From Mesomycoplasma ovipneumoniae (GTDB lineage: Bacteria; Bacillota_I; Bacilli_A; Mycoplasmatales; Metamycoplasmataceae): a DNA stretch of 64,000 bases. The stretch lies in assembly GCF_038095975.1 (NCBI RefSeq), contig NZ_CP146003.1:310001-374000 (forward strand), in the 5' to 3' direction. The notes beneath the pieces were generated by a model. That model saw only the letters and a program-made list of their open reading frames with translations. It had not been told where the DNA came from and did not search any database. Of this stretch, positions 41,899 to 52,357 are shown in pieces (positions within the stretch are counted from its first letter, which is position 1; every line of letters starts with the position of its first letter). Position numbers and translations under genes: made by a program.

Positions 41899-41957
41899 TA
41901 GTCTTGTTTTTTGTATTCAGTCTCTGCTTTATAACAAGTTTTCAAATAAGCTATCAT
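41899..41957 (-). pseudogene. relic of the cysteine peptidase gene
   Basis: GTCTTGTTTTTTGTATTCAG corresponds to codons around residue 140 of the intact gene. It is joined directly to CTGCTTTATAACA...GTTTTCAAATAAGCTATCAT, matching the first dozen codons and the start. Everything between and beyond is gone. The promoter region upstream is still recognisable. Confidence 0.65.
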
Positions 41958-42105
41958 CATTAATTTGCTAATTAATTTTTAAAAGAGCAATTCACAATTT
42001 AAAACAGATAGTATATAAATATATTTTTTTCGTTATTTTACAAACTAAATTATACATCAAGTTTTTAGAAATATAAAAAAAACTTGGTTTTTAAAATTTT
42101 TGTGG

Positions 42106-42187
42106 TATAATGCAAATGCAAATAAGAATTAATAATTTTGCTCTTTCAAAACTTAATATTTGCTTGCATTTGAAAGTATTTTTTTGT
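42106..42187 (+). ncRNA. candidate small RNA with alternative terminator
   Basis: TTGGTT and TGTGGTATAAT (box 42106-42111) form a clear promoter. About 70 nt later CTTTCAAA (42143) pairs with TTTGAAAG (42169), followed by TATTTTTTT: a terminator. GCAAATA (42118) can pair with TATTTGC (42157), which lies in the terminator loop. TCTTTCAAAACTT is shared with the six element RNAs. No known family recognised. Confidence 0.5.
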
Positions 42188-42271
42188 TTTAGTCTTTAAA
42201 TTTGCTTGACTTTTTAATATTTTTTTGATTAAAAATATTAAAAAAGTGCTATAATTTTAAAGCAATAAAGC

Positions 42272-42347
42272 GCCATCATAGCTCAGTCGGTAGAGCACAT
42301 CCATGGTAAGGATGGGGTCGCAGGTTCGATTCCTGTTGTTGGCACCA
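42272..42347 (+). tRNA. tRNA-Thr (GGU)
   Basis: 76 nt; anticodon stem CATCC/GGATG with loop ATGGTAA giving anticodon GGT; encoded ACCA. The acceptor stem GCCATCA/TGTTGGC has a T-T mismatch at the fifth pair. TATAAT lies just upstream. Confidence 0.93.
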
Positions 42348-42363
42348 TATCTTTTTGACCAAT

Positions 42364-42389
42364 GATGCTAAAATAAAGCATCTTTTTTA
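42364..42389 (+). terminator. terminator after tRNA-Thr
   Basis: GATGCT / AGCATC hairpin followed by six T. Confidence 0.65.
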
Positions 42390-42432
42390 ATTTTTTTTCA
42401 AATAAAATATTTGAAAAATTTAAAGGAATTGA

Positions 42433-43230
42433 ATGAAATCTGCTACTGTCTTATTTGTTGGTGATATTTTTGGTGCGCCTGGTATAGAAATGTTTAAAAA
42501 TCAACTTAATATTTTGAGAAAAAACTATAATTTTGACTTAATAATAGTTCAGGCTGAAAATATAACTGGCAGAAAAGGACTAAATAAAAGGGATTATTTA
42601 TATTTAAAAGAGCTTGGTGTTGATATTTTTACTATTGGCAATCATGTTTGATCCAATCCTGAAATTGCTTTAATTATTGATAATCCAGATATTGTTAGGC
42701 CGCTAAACATTGACAAAGAATATAGTGGCAAAGGTACTACTACAGTTTTAAAAAATGGAAAAACATTCAGAATAACTTCGCTTTTAGGTGTGGCATTTAA
42801 TAAGTTAGTCAAACCTTGAAATCACCAGTTTGCTGATAATTTTTTTGATGCAATTGACAAAGTTATTGCCGAAGATGATGCTGATTTTCATATAGTTGAT
42901 TTTCACGCTGAGACAACAAGCGAAAAAAATGTGCTTGGAATTTATCTAAATGGCAAAATTAATGCACTTTTAGGAACTCACACCCACGTTCAGACTTCTG
43001 ATGCTAGAGAATTATCGCTTGGAACGCTTTTTATAACTGATGTTGGAATGACAGGCCCTGCAAATGATGCAATTGGTGTAAAATTTCTTGATGTTTATAA
43101 TAGAATTCGCTATAATAAAAGCACAAAATTCCAAACTTCGGATAATGATTGCCAATTTAATGCTGTTATTTTAGAAATAACTGATAATTTAAAAAACCAA
43201 AAAATTATACCAATCAATATTTATAAATAA
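42433..43230 (+). CDS. YmdB-family metallophosphoesterase
   Basis: 265 residues. Family landmarks: LFVGDIFGAPG at the N-terminus (metal Asp), QAENITGRKGL (Glu/Asn), TIGNHVWSNPE (metal His), VDFHAETTSEK and LLGTHTHVQTSDAR (metal His pair). This set is typical of TIGR00282/YmdB phosphodiesterases acting on cyclic nucleotides, with a phosphatase-like dinuclear metal site. All ligands are present. Single gene, convergent with ychF. Confidence 0.9.
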
Positions 43231-43275
43231 ATTTTTTGATGTATAATTTTTTGGTTTTTTAAAAGTTTATTTGAA

Positions 43276-44379
43276 CTAATTACTTATGCGGAAATGGCAT
43301 ATTTCTGCGTCTTTTATCAAGTATTCTTTTCCCTCAAGCCGAATTTTACCTTTTTCTTTAAGTGCTTTTTCGCTTTTGAACTCAATAAAATCCTCATATG
43401 AAATTATTTCAACTCTTATGAATTTTTTGACAAAATCAGAGTGAATAATTCCACTACAATCAACTGCACTTGTATTTTTCCTAAATATTCATGAGCGAAC
43501 TTCTTTTTTTCCAACAGTAAAAAAAGTTCCTAGCCCAAGAAGTTTAAAACTATTAAGAACAAGAAAATCAAGAGATGACTTCTCAAGTCCAAATTCTTGT
43601 AAAAAAAGTTGTTTTTCTTCCTGATCAAGTTGGGAAATTTCGTGTTCTAAGGCAACGCAAATCGGGATTAAAATTGCATTTTCCTTTTCAAGATATGTTT
43701 TAAGCTCAGAAAAATATCGATTTTTTAAGGGATCGCTAACAGATTTTTGGTCAATGTTAGCAACATATAAAATTGGCTTTATACTTAAAAGTTGCCAATT
43801 TTTGATTATTTGACGCTCTTCATTATCTAAAGATAAGTCACGTAATGACTTATCTTTTTGCAAATGGCCTTTTGCTTTTTTAGCAAGTTCAAATTCAATT
43901 TTTGCTTGTTTGTCGTTTGTATTGTTGATTTTTTTACTAAGTCGGGCAATAATTGACTCAATCGAACTTAAATCGGCAAGAATTAGCTCTAAATTTATTG
44001 TTTGGATGTCAAAAATAGGATTTACTTGATTATTAACATGAATTATTTTTGAATCATCAAAACAGCGCACAACATGAACTAGACAGTCAACATTTCGAAT
44101 ATTTTCAAGAAATTTATTACCTAATCCTTCGCCCAGTGAAGCCCCTTTTATTAAACCAGCAATGTCGACAAAAGAGTAAGTTGAAAATACAATTTTATTT
44201 GGCTTAACAATATCAGCTAAATTAATTAGTCTTGGATCACGGATTTCAACAGTTGCAATGTTTGAGTCTATTGTTGCAAAGGGATAATTAGCAATTTCAA
44301 CATTCATTTTTGTCAGTGCTGAAAAAAGCGACGATTTTCCGACATTAGGAAGTCCAATAAGACCTGCTTTTAGATTCAT
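43276..44379 (-). CDS. ychF: redox-regulated ATPase/GTPase YchF
   Basis: 367 residues of the Obg-related YchF/OLA1 family. P-loop [15 protein letters not shown] is at residues 8-22. Switch region NYPFATID is present, as are [20 protein letters not shown] and the NIDQ-type (YVANID) base-binding element. The C-terminal TGS domain follows after about 280 ([27 protein letters not shown]). YchF prefers ATP and is ribosome-associated. It lies 15 bases after rpsR. Confidence 0.94.
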
Positions 44380-44394
44380 ATTATATTTTTATAA

Positions 44395-44658
44395 TTAAAC
44401 TCGAGTTTTATCGTAGCTTCCACGGATTCTGTCACCAACAAACGGAAGTAAAGCGACAAAACGCGCTCTTTTAATTGCTAGTGATAATTTACGTTGGTGT
44501 TTTGCGCAATTCCCTGTAATTCGTGAAGGTTGAATTTTTCCAAAAGAGTTAATATAACGTTGAAGCACTTCAGTTGACTTATAGTCAATGTAAAAAAGTT
44601 TAGCTTCACAAAATTGGCACACTTTTTTCTTGAATTTTTTAGCGTATTTTTTGTTCAT
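44395..44658 (-). CDS. rpsR: 30S ribosomal protein S18
   Basis: 87 residues. S18 pattern: [19 protein letters not shown] then [20 protein letters not shown] and [14 protein letters not shown] in the N-terminus makes it one of the Cys-bearing forms that may bind zinc. Third gene of the rpsF-ssb-rpsR operon. Confidence 0.96.
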   Translation of the reverse strand: MNKKYAKKFKKKVCQFCEAKLFYIDYKSTEVLQRYINSFGKIQPSRITGNCAKHQRKLSLAIKRARFVALLPFVGDRIRGSYDKTRV

Positions 44659-44678
44659 TTTTGCATTCCTTTTTAATT

Positions 44679-45227
44679 TTATTTGTTAGGATCAAGATCA
44701 TCAATATCTCAGTCAGCGAATGGATCATTATCTTCACCAGTAATTTCAACATTAGTTTCATCAAAGTTTATTGATGGTTCTGACTGAAAAATATTATCTT
44801 CTTGAAATGATCTTTTATCATTTTGGGGAAGTTGAAAATCATCAAATAAAGGTTCAAAAGTTGGTTCACCAACTTTTTGAACTAATTTTTGACGGCGCAT
44901 TTCTAATTGTTCTTTAGTTTCTAATAAACGAAAGTAATCAACATTTACTTCATAATTAGTAAGATAATTTGTTGTATTTGACACAACACGATTAGCTTGT
45001 AAAGAACCTTCGATTGCTACTAAACTTCCTACGGTAATTAGTTTGTCGAGCAATGTTGCATTTTGTCGTCAAGCAACTACGGGAATAAAATCAGTAATTG
45101 TAGGCGAATTTTGACTATATTTTCGTCTATCAATTGCTAAATTAAATCGAATAAAATTAACATTTGACTTTGTTGTCATAAATACAGGTTTAGAAGAAAC
45201 GCGTCCAATTAAAATAATTCGATTCAT
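44679..45227 (-). CDS. ssb: single-stranded DNA-binding protein
   Basis: 182 residues. OB-fold at the N-terminus: [41 protein letters not shown] and [15 protein letters not shown] disordered acidic middle follows. The C-terminus ends DIDDLDPNK, an acidic tail but without the usual DDDLPF-type final Phe. Placement between rpsF and rpsR is the standard order. Confidence 0.93.
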
Positions 45228-45279
45228 AATTTTTTATAGTTTTTACCTATTTTTATTTATTGACTAAAATAGGCAAAAA

Positions 45280-45858
45280 CTATTGGGATTCCTGTGTTTT
45301 TTTAGCATTATCAACATCAGTTTCTGGCTGGTTTGTTTTTCCGCGTTGAGATGAGCTAGCCTTATCTGATGACTGTTGGGCAAAACCTTGTTTTGCTCCG
45401 CCTTGAGCATTAGGTCTAAAATTTCGACGTTGAAAAGGTTTATCAGTTTTTTCTGTCTGATTAGGTGAGTTTTGGTCTTGACGAGTTCGTGGCGCCGATT
45501 TGAAATTAGGTCTATCTGAATGATCACGTCTTACATTTGTTCTTTTATGGCGATCGGAATTTTTTGGTTTTTGGTTAAAACCTTTTTCAGAATCAAGATT
45601 AATTATCAAGTATCGTCAAATCGATTTGGTAATATTCGCACGGCGAACAAATTCTTCAATTAAATTAGCTGGTGAGTCAAGATTAATTAAAAAATATTGT
45701 GCAGTTTTTGATTTTTTAATAGGGTAAGCAAGACTTGAATTTTCAAGCTTAACAAGTTTGTATGACGAATTTTGACTAAAAATAGCAGAAAGCAAATTTT
45801 CTAATATTGTTGCTTCTGCTTTTGGGTCTAAAATTGTCATAATTTCGTATTTTGGCAT
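45280..45858 (-). CDS. rpsF: 30S ribosomal protein S6 with long C-terminal extension
   Basis: 192 residues against about 95-100 for S6. Residues 1-90 are the S6 ferredoxin-like fold (MPKYEIMTILDP, YPIKKSKTAQYFLINL). The rest is a low-complexity tail rich in Arg/Lys/Gln/Ser (RRDHSDRPNFKS, QQSSDKASSSQRG). Start taken at ATG 45858, with AAGGAGAAT just upstream, rather than the in-frame upstream codons. First gene of rpsF-ssb-rpsR. Confidence 0.92.
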
Positions 45859-45932
45859 ATTAATTCTCCTTATGGGCTTGTGGGTTATAAAAATAACCAA
45901 GGATGTTTTATTTAATTTAAAACTAGTTTGAA

Positions 45933-45938
45933 ATTATA
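45933..45938 (-). promoter_or_regulatory. extended -10 promoter of rpsF-ssb-rpsR
   Basis: TGGTATAAT on the minus strand, about 75 bases before the rpsF start. Confidence 0.55.
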
Positions 45939-45944
45939 CCATAA

Positions 45945-45990
45945 AAAACTAAAAAAATAAAAAATTAACTAAAATAATTTAGTTAATTTT
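45945..45990 (-). terminator. terminator after the tRNA-Cys/tRNA-Arg pair
   Basis: AAAATTAACTAAA / TTTAGTTAATTTT hairpin followed on the minus strand by a T-rich tail. Confidence 0.65.
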
Positions 45991-46012
45991 CTTGGTCTAA
46001 TTATATTATATA

Positions 46013-46089
46013 TGGCGCGCCCGGAAGGAGTCGAACCCTCAACCTCTTGGGCCGTAACCAAACACTCTGTCCAATTGAGCTACGGGCGC
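46013..46089 (-). tRNA. tRNA-Arg (ACG)
   Basis: Acceptor GCGCCCG/CGGGCGC, anticodon stem TTTGG/CCAAG with loop TTACGGC giving anticodon ACG, encoded GCCA. Confidence 0.96.
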
Positions 46090-46098
46090 ATTACATTT

Positions 46099-46173
46099 TG
46101 GAGGCACCAACCGGACTCGAACCGGTACATCAAGGTGTTGCAGACCTATGCCTTACCATTTGGCTATGGTGCC
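46099..46173 (-). tRNA. tRNA-Cys (GCA)
   Basis: Acceptor GGCACCA/TGGTGCC, anticodon loop CTGCAAC giving anticodon GCA, encoded TCCA. Nine bases upstream of tRNA-Arg on the same strand; shared -10 at 46198-46203. Confidence 0.96.
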
Positions 46174-46278
46174 ATTGCCTAAAAACCATTAAATATAATT
46201 ATAACATATTTTAGTTTTAAACAAAGAAATTTTTGATTTTTTTGTTTTCTGAAAAATTCTTAGGCTTAAAATATCAAA

Positions 46279-47100
46279 CTATTTTTCAGAGTCTTGTTGT
46301 GCAAGAATTTGAGTTAAAAGCTTAATTAATTCTTGTTTTTTTAACTGTTCAAAACCAGAAATTTCTAATTTTTGGGCAATTTCGTGTAATTGTGTTAAAT
46401 TTAATTTTTCAAGTGCAATTTTTATTCTTTCTTCTTTTGTTTTAGGTTTGTTTTTAGCTTCTTGAGTTTGTGTGTTTTCAGGGTTATTTGCTTGCTGTGC
46501 ATTCATTGGATTTTGGTGACCTAAGTCAAAAATATTCATAAATTCAGAATATGCCTTAGGATCTTTTTTCATTTCATCAATACGTTTTTCAATAATGAAT
46601 AATGTTCGAGATAGTTTGAATATTGACTTAATTTTAAGCACTTTTGTATAGAAAAATGGAATTAAAACAAAAATTAGGCCAATAAGAATTATTTGAATAG
46701 TTAATATTGCGACAAAATTTTGATTATTAAGGCTTAAATTTCCAATCATTACTATTGTTGAATTTATAATTGAAAGAGCAGCAGTAGAAAATGAAACGAA
46801 CGTGAAAAAGAAGGAACGATCGCCAAGAGGTGCAAAATCTTTCGCTTTATATGATGTAAAAACAGAATATACATAAAAAAATAAGCTTGTAACAGTAAAT
46901 AAAATTGATAAAATCGAAAAAGCGCGACCAATATTTTTAATATCTAAGTCTAAAAAAAGTTGAACACTTAAAAAAACACCTAGCAAAAGGAGTAACACCG
47001 GATAAGAAAAAATTCAAATTCGGTATTGCTTTTTTTCATTTTTTCACAACTCAGCAACTGATGGAACTTTATTTTTTCCAAATGGATTTTCTCAAACCAT
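46279..47100 (-). CDS. membrane protein with C-terminal Rho-N/SAP-like helix pair
   Basis: 273 residues. A short soluble N-terminus (MVWENPFGKNKVPS) is followed by four transmembrane helices (about 30-150), a Gln/Asn/Pro-rich linker, then LTQLHEIAQKLEISGFEQLK and KQELIKLLTQ. These form a helix-extended-loop-helix typical of SAP or Rho N-terminal domains, which bind nucleic acid. A membrane protein with such a tail could tether DNA or RNA; this is inference. Strong GGAGG before ATG 47100. Confidence 0.72.
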
Positions 47101-47174
47101 ACACCCTCCAATATAAATTACTATAATATAATTATAAAATAATTTAGAATAATATTATAAAAAAGATGACATAT

Positions 47175-47804
47175 TTAACTAAGTTTGGAATATTGATCTA
47201 TATCCTTGTTTTGATAATTGTACCAAATTCGGTCGATTTTTGAAATTTTATCAATTTTTTTTGCAGTATCACTAATTTCTTTTGAGGTTAAAAGCGCGGT
47301 ATAAAAAGAGCAATAGTCATTGGCGAATTTTTTAGTTCCCTGAAATTTATTAAGACCAACTATCATTGTGTAATTTTCGTTTTTTCAAAGTAAGCCACGA
47401 AAAAAATATAAATTTTTAGTGTATAAAACTTCTTCGATAATTCAAGTTTCACAATAATTTCCTTCAAGAAATGATAAATAATAGTCTCAAACTAACAATT
47501 TAGCTTTGATTTGATTAAATAAGCTTCGATTTGTATGAATATTTCATTTTTGAAAACTAGTGAATTTTTCTGTTAATTTCCCGTTGTTAATAAGAGTTAT
47601 TATCTTTTTTGTTGGTCAATTTTTTAAAAATGGTATTTTTTTAAGCGCAATTCCGTGTGGAAAATCAAGTAAATTTGGCTTAATTGCAAAAACTTTTTCA
47701 ATTTGGTTACACCAAATTGCTATTGTTCGATATTGTTCAACAACCTTTTGGTATCTTAGTAGATTTTCTTGAATTTTATCAACTCAATGACTAATTGGAT
47801 CCAT
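47175..47804 (-). CDS. hypothetical soluble protein
   Basis: 209 residues, Trp-rich because of many TGA codons. No membrane helix or signal. Mostly predicted helix with charged Lys/Asn stretches. AAAAGGG precedes ATG 47804. It lies alone between the SAP-tail membrane protein and the Ig-blocking gene. I recognise no family. Confidence 0.65.
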
Positions 47805-47909
47805 TTTACCCTTTTATTAAAATTTTTAATTATGCTTTTTTCAATAAAATTAAGTAAAAAAGAAATTTTGGTCATAAAAAGTAAAAAATAATTATTTTTT
47901 ACTTTTAGT

Positions 47910-50072
47910 TTAGTCTATTGTTGTAATTGTTTTTGTTTCAACAGGTAGTCCTAAACCTGACAGCTGACTTTGAAGTGATGCGTTTTTGACATAAATTTTA
48001 TTAAAAGTGGCACTTTTCTTTGCAACATCAACAAATTTGGATAATTGACTAAAGGCATCGCCAGAAAATGAACTACCAGTTATATAAAGTGGAATATTTG
48101 AAAGGGTTTTTCCATTTTCATCTTTTATATAAATTCCCGGTTGTTGGATAGGTCCATTAACAAGTCTTGAAGTAAATTGGGAATTTTCAAAGTCGCTTGT
48201 GTCGACTTTATACACATAATTTGACCCTGTTGAGCCAGAATCGCTTATTTTTGAGCCACCAAAATATAAATATTGGAAAAGTAAATTAACATGGCCAGGA
48301 TTTTTTTGTGATTCAGCTTCAACTTCTCAACTTTGGAGTTTTTCGTTAAAAAGTTTCTCTGTTTTAGCAAAGTCAATCCCTTTTAGCGTCTTAATTTTTT
48401 TAGATGAAGAAAAATCAAGATGTAGCGGATATCCTCCTCGACCACCAAAAGTTCCTTGGAAAACACGTTGATTAATTTTTGAACTAAAAGCAATTTCAAG
48501 TCCCTCGTTAACTTTGTTAGTATCATCCCCCTCGTCTCAACGGAGAGTATCAAAAATAATTGATCCAGCAACTTTTTCTCCAGGTTGGAGATGCATGTCA
48601 CCTTTGTTTATATAATCAAAAGAAATAAAGTCGACATTTTTTAGGGCATTAGGATTGATTGCCCAATTGCTTTCGTTGGTTCGTGAATTACTATAGAGTT
48701 CTAGTTCGCTTAGTTTGCTGAATTTTTCAAGTCCACGAAGACCATTAATTGCTTGGTGGTCATCTAAAAAGAGCGAAACTTTTTGCATTTGCGGTGGCAA
48801 TAGGTCTAAAATCCCTTTTATGTTCTGGGTTTTATGTTTTGCTCCGACATTTTTAAGAACAATTGCCTTGATTGAATTGTCTTTATTAGCCGCATTTTTC
48901 ATAATGTCGGCAAAAGCTTTAAAAGCAACATCATCATCGGCATTTAGAACTAAAGTTTTAAATTCTGAAAGGCTACCGGCGGTATTTCCAGGCGCTCGAG
49001 TATATTTTATCAGTGAAATGCTACCGTTAGAAAATCCCTTACCATTGGTGAGATCACTAATTTCTGAACTTACATCAGTGTCATTTCATCCTTCATATTT
49101 TAGCGAACCAATCTTAGTTCCATCATATCTTGTTCATTTTGAATCAACGGCATTTAATCTTTTTTTATTATTTGCCTTAATTCCATTTACGACAATATTG
49201 ACTTTTGGTTCTCATCCATCGGTTGAAGGATCAGGGGTATAACCATCTTTTATCAATTGTAATTCTTGTTCTGTAAAAGGTTGGTCAAGTTGTCTTCGTT
49301 GCTCTATTACTTTTAAGTAATTTTGTTCACGCTCAAGATAATTATTTGCAACTCAACGAGTGTATTTATACCCCTCAAGATAGGATTCTAGACTAACTTT
49401 TGGCTTGCCATCTTCTCCAGTTGGTGCGTATTTTTCTCAATGTTCTTTAATAATTGAAATAACACGGTCTGCTTCAGCAGCTTCGGCTTGATATTTATCT
49501 CTTTCACGCCTAACTTCAGCGATTTTTCGGTCTTGTTGTTTTCTTCACAAACCAAGGGCACGTTGATAAGCTGCATCACCAAAATTAACAGTACGCGAAT
49601 TATTTCTAGTTTGAACTTGTGGTTGACTTACTGGTCTTGAAGTTGAAATTGTTGGACGTGAAGATATTGTCCTAGTTGGACTTTGGCGCGTAGGTGTTGT
49701 TCGAATAGGGATAGTTGATTCAACAGCTTGAATTCTTCTTATCGGTTTGGGGGTTACTTTTTCAGGTAAAGGCTCTATTTTTTCTATTTTTGGTGTTACT
49801 ATTTGTGGTTTAACTGGATTTTCAATTTTCTCTTTAGGCGCTTCAATTTTTGGCGCAACAAAAACAGTATTAGCTACTGGCGAATTAAATCCAGTATCAT
49901 TTGGCTGATTTTTTAAAATTATTGAAGGCGCTTGAGTTGAATAACTAACTTCATTGGACAAAAAATCAAAATTAACTAATGCTTGATTAACTGAGTACAA
50001 ACTTAAAGATAACAATGTTGTTGCCATTGCTAGAATTACAACTTTTCTACGACGGGAAAAATATAGTTTCAT
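47910..50072 (-). CDS. putative immunoglobulin-blocking virulence protein (MIB-like)
   Basis: 720 residues. An uncleaved-type N-terminal anchor (RRRKVVILAMATTLLSLSLY, residues 7-26) is followed by a Pro-rich region (60-160, with TPTRQSPTR and SRPTISTSRPVSQP). A helical arm comes next, then a leucine-rich-repeat-like block: GILDLLPPQMQKVSLFLDD, FSKLSELELYSNSR, NALKNVDFISFDYI. This order fits mycoplasma Ig-binding protein MIB, which grips antibody for cleavage by a DUF31 protease. Start set at 50072 for its perfect GGAGG. The usual protease partner is absent next door. Confidence 0.8.
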
Positions 50073-50265
50073 ATTTGCCTCCAAATTTTATTATTTATTA
50101 TAAATGTTTAAATTTAATAATACTTATAATAAATTTTACCAACTAAGTCTAACTTTAGCAGTAAATTTATGTTTTTAAGAGCAAAAAATCATATTAGCCA
50201 CCTCTGAAATCGTTTTTAAATTTAGAAATTATACACTAAAAAAAACTAAAGTCCAAATTATTTTC

Positions 50266-50812
50266 TCGAATTTCCCAGAAAAATAACTATCGAAGCAAAA
50301 ACACTACATTTTAAATCTAACCATCGCGAAAGCAAAATCTACTTATTAATCAAATAAAGTAAACTAAAAAAGCTAAAATTTTAACTTAAAAAGCAAAATC
50401 ATTAAAAAATACAACTACTATTTAAACTCAATGCAAATAGAAAACTCGTTTTTACTTACATTGAGCCCAAAAAAATATGTGAAGTTTTGAAAGAGCCATA
50501 ATTAAAAGCCATAAATTTATAGATTTTTAAACGGTTAAATTTATGGCATTCCATAATATTTAAAAATATAATGGAAAATTCGTGCTATCAGAGCGCATTA
50601 GACTAAAAACATAACTGATTCCTCCTTAATTCAATATCAAATTTATTAATTATTCTTAAGTGATGCTAATTATAACATAACTTTATTTTTGACCAAGCAT
50701 TTTTTTTTTTTTTTACAGAAGGTTAATTTCAAAACTATAAAAATTAAGATTTTAGCCTCAAAAAACACGGATTTACCGATATTTTTGTCATCAAACTGTC
50801 AAACTCAGGACT
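50266..50812 (-). mobile_element. non-coding IS1634-derived element, copy 6 (inverted)
   Basis: On the minus strand it opens with CCTGAGTTTGACAGTTTGATG (core GAGTTTGACAGTTTGATG). It carries 15 A, promoter and RNA region, then the long tail seen in copies 3 and 5, and closes near CTGGGAAATTCGAG. It fills the gap between tuf and the Ig-blocking gene, and its transcript points toward the latter. Confidence 0.65.
50404..50662 (-). ncRNA. candidate structured RNA, copy 6
   Basis: TATAAT at 50669-50674 (minus). This copy has a perfect AAGGAGG and micro-ORF ATG TTT TTA GTC TAA. Hairpin 2 is GCCATAAATTTA/TAAATTTATGGC, with an A-T pair where other copies have T-G. Hairpin 3 is CTCAATGTAAGTA/TATTTGCATTGAG. 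Confidence 0.6.
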
Positions 50813-50843
50813 CTCAATGCCGACTAATTTTGACTGCAAAATA

Positions 50844-50882
50844 AAAAAAAAAAAAAACTTTAGGGTACGACCCTAAAGTTTG
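50844..50882 (-). terminator. tuf terminator
   Basis: AAACTTTAGGG / CCCTAAAGTTT hairpin followed on the minus strand by a run of about fourteen T. Confidence 0.85.
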
Positions 50883-50900
50883 TGTTAGATAAAAGATTTT

Positions 50901-52109
50901 TTATTTAATAATTTCAGTTACTGTTCCGGCACCAACAGTTCTTCCACCTTCGCGAATTGAGAATTTTGTTCCTTGCTCAACAGCGATAGGGGCAATAAGT
51001 TCAACAGTAAGGTCAACATTATCCCCAGGAATTACCATTTCACGGCCAGCTTCAAATTCAATTCCACCGGTAACATCAGTTGTACGGAAATAAAATTGAG
51101 GTTTGTAATTTTTGAAAAATGGAGTATGTCTTCCACCTTCTTCTTTTTTGAGTGCGTAAATTGCTGCTTTAAATTTAGTGTGGGGAATAATTGTTTTTGG
51201 TTTGGCAATAACCTGTCCACGTTCAATATCTTTACGGTCAACACCACGAAGAAGAACTCCAGCATTATCTCCAGCCATTGCAGATTGAAGGTTTTTGTTA
51301 AACATTTCAATTCCGGTTACAACTGTTTTTTTAGGTTCAGGACGGTAACCGACAATTTCAACCTCTTCATTTAGTTTAACTTGTCCTCTTTCAACTTTAC
51401 CAGTAGCAACAGTTCCACGACCTGTAATGGTAAAGACGTCTTCAACTGCCATTAGGAATGGTTTATCCATTTCACGAACTGGGGAGTCAATGTAAGAGTC
51501 AACTGCATCCATTAGTTCAAGAACTTTAGCTTCTCATTCAGGTTTTCCTTCAAGAGCACCACGAGCTGAACCACGGATTATTGGAGTGTTGTCTCCGTCA
51601 AAATCATATGAAGAAAGAAGTTCACGAATTTCAACCTCAACAAGGTCAACCATTTCTTCTTCACCTTCAAGTAAGTCGATTTTGTTTAGGAAAACAACCA
51701 TTTTTGGCACACCAACTTGTTTTGAAAGAAGAATGTGCTCACGAGTTTGGGGCATTGGACCATCTGTTGCGGCAACAACAAGAATGGCACCATCCATTTG
51801 TGCTGCTCCTGTGATCATATTTTTAATATAATCGGCGTGACCAGGGCAATCAACATGGGCATAGTGACGCTTATCTGTGCTATATTCGATGTGGGCTGTA
51901 TTGATTGTAATTCCACGCGCTTTTTCTTCAGGGGCTGCGTCAATAGAAGCATAATCCTTTGCTTCAGCTAGACCTTTTTTTGATAATACAGTTGAAATTG
52001 CCGCTGTTAGAGTGGTTTTTCCGTGGTCAACATGACCAATTGTCCCAATATTGATATGCTCTTTTGAACGGTCAAAATCTTTTTTTGCACCAGTTTTAAC
52101 AACTGCCAT
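50901..52109 (-). CDS. tuf: elongation factor Tu
   Basis: 402 residues. Delivers aminoacyl-tRNA to the ribosome. G1 is [14 protein letters not shown] (residues 24-37), G3 is [20 protein letters not shown], and G4 is [11 protein letters not shown]. Domain II/III motifs [13 protein letters not shown] and [11 protein letters not shown] are present. It stands apart from the str operon, as a single-gene unit with a long leader. In this group EF-Tu is also reported on the cell surface. Confidence 0.98.
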
Positions 52110-52244
52110 ATTTTTCCTTTCTTTTACTTGCTTTAAAACAAACTAAAAACCACCACTGAATAGCCTTGCAACTATTTCCTATCCTATTTAGTTGTTTTAA
52201 GTGCTAGAAATTTTCAAAAATTCTCAATTTAATTTTCAAGGTTA

Positions 52245-52250
52245 ATTATA
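52245..52250 (-). promoter_or_regulatory. tuf promoter
   Basis: TTGGTATAAT on the minus strand, giving a leader of about 130 bases. It contains CAACTA/TAGTTG, a small hairpin around 52165-52195. Confidence 0.5.
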
Positions 52251-52357
52251 CCAAAAAATCGAAAATTATTTTGAGAATTTTTTATGTTTTTCATTTTATA
52301 CCTTTTTGACAAATAATAACCTGAAAGACAAAGAATAATTATATCACAAAAGTTAAA

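Noticed and set aside
51581..51971. Plus-strand frames opposite tuf
   Set aside because: Shadows of EF-Tu, whose protein sequence is unmistakable.
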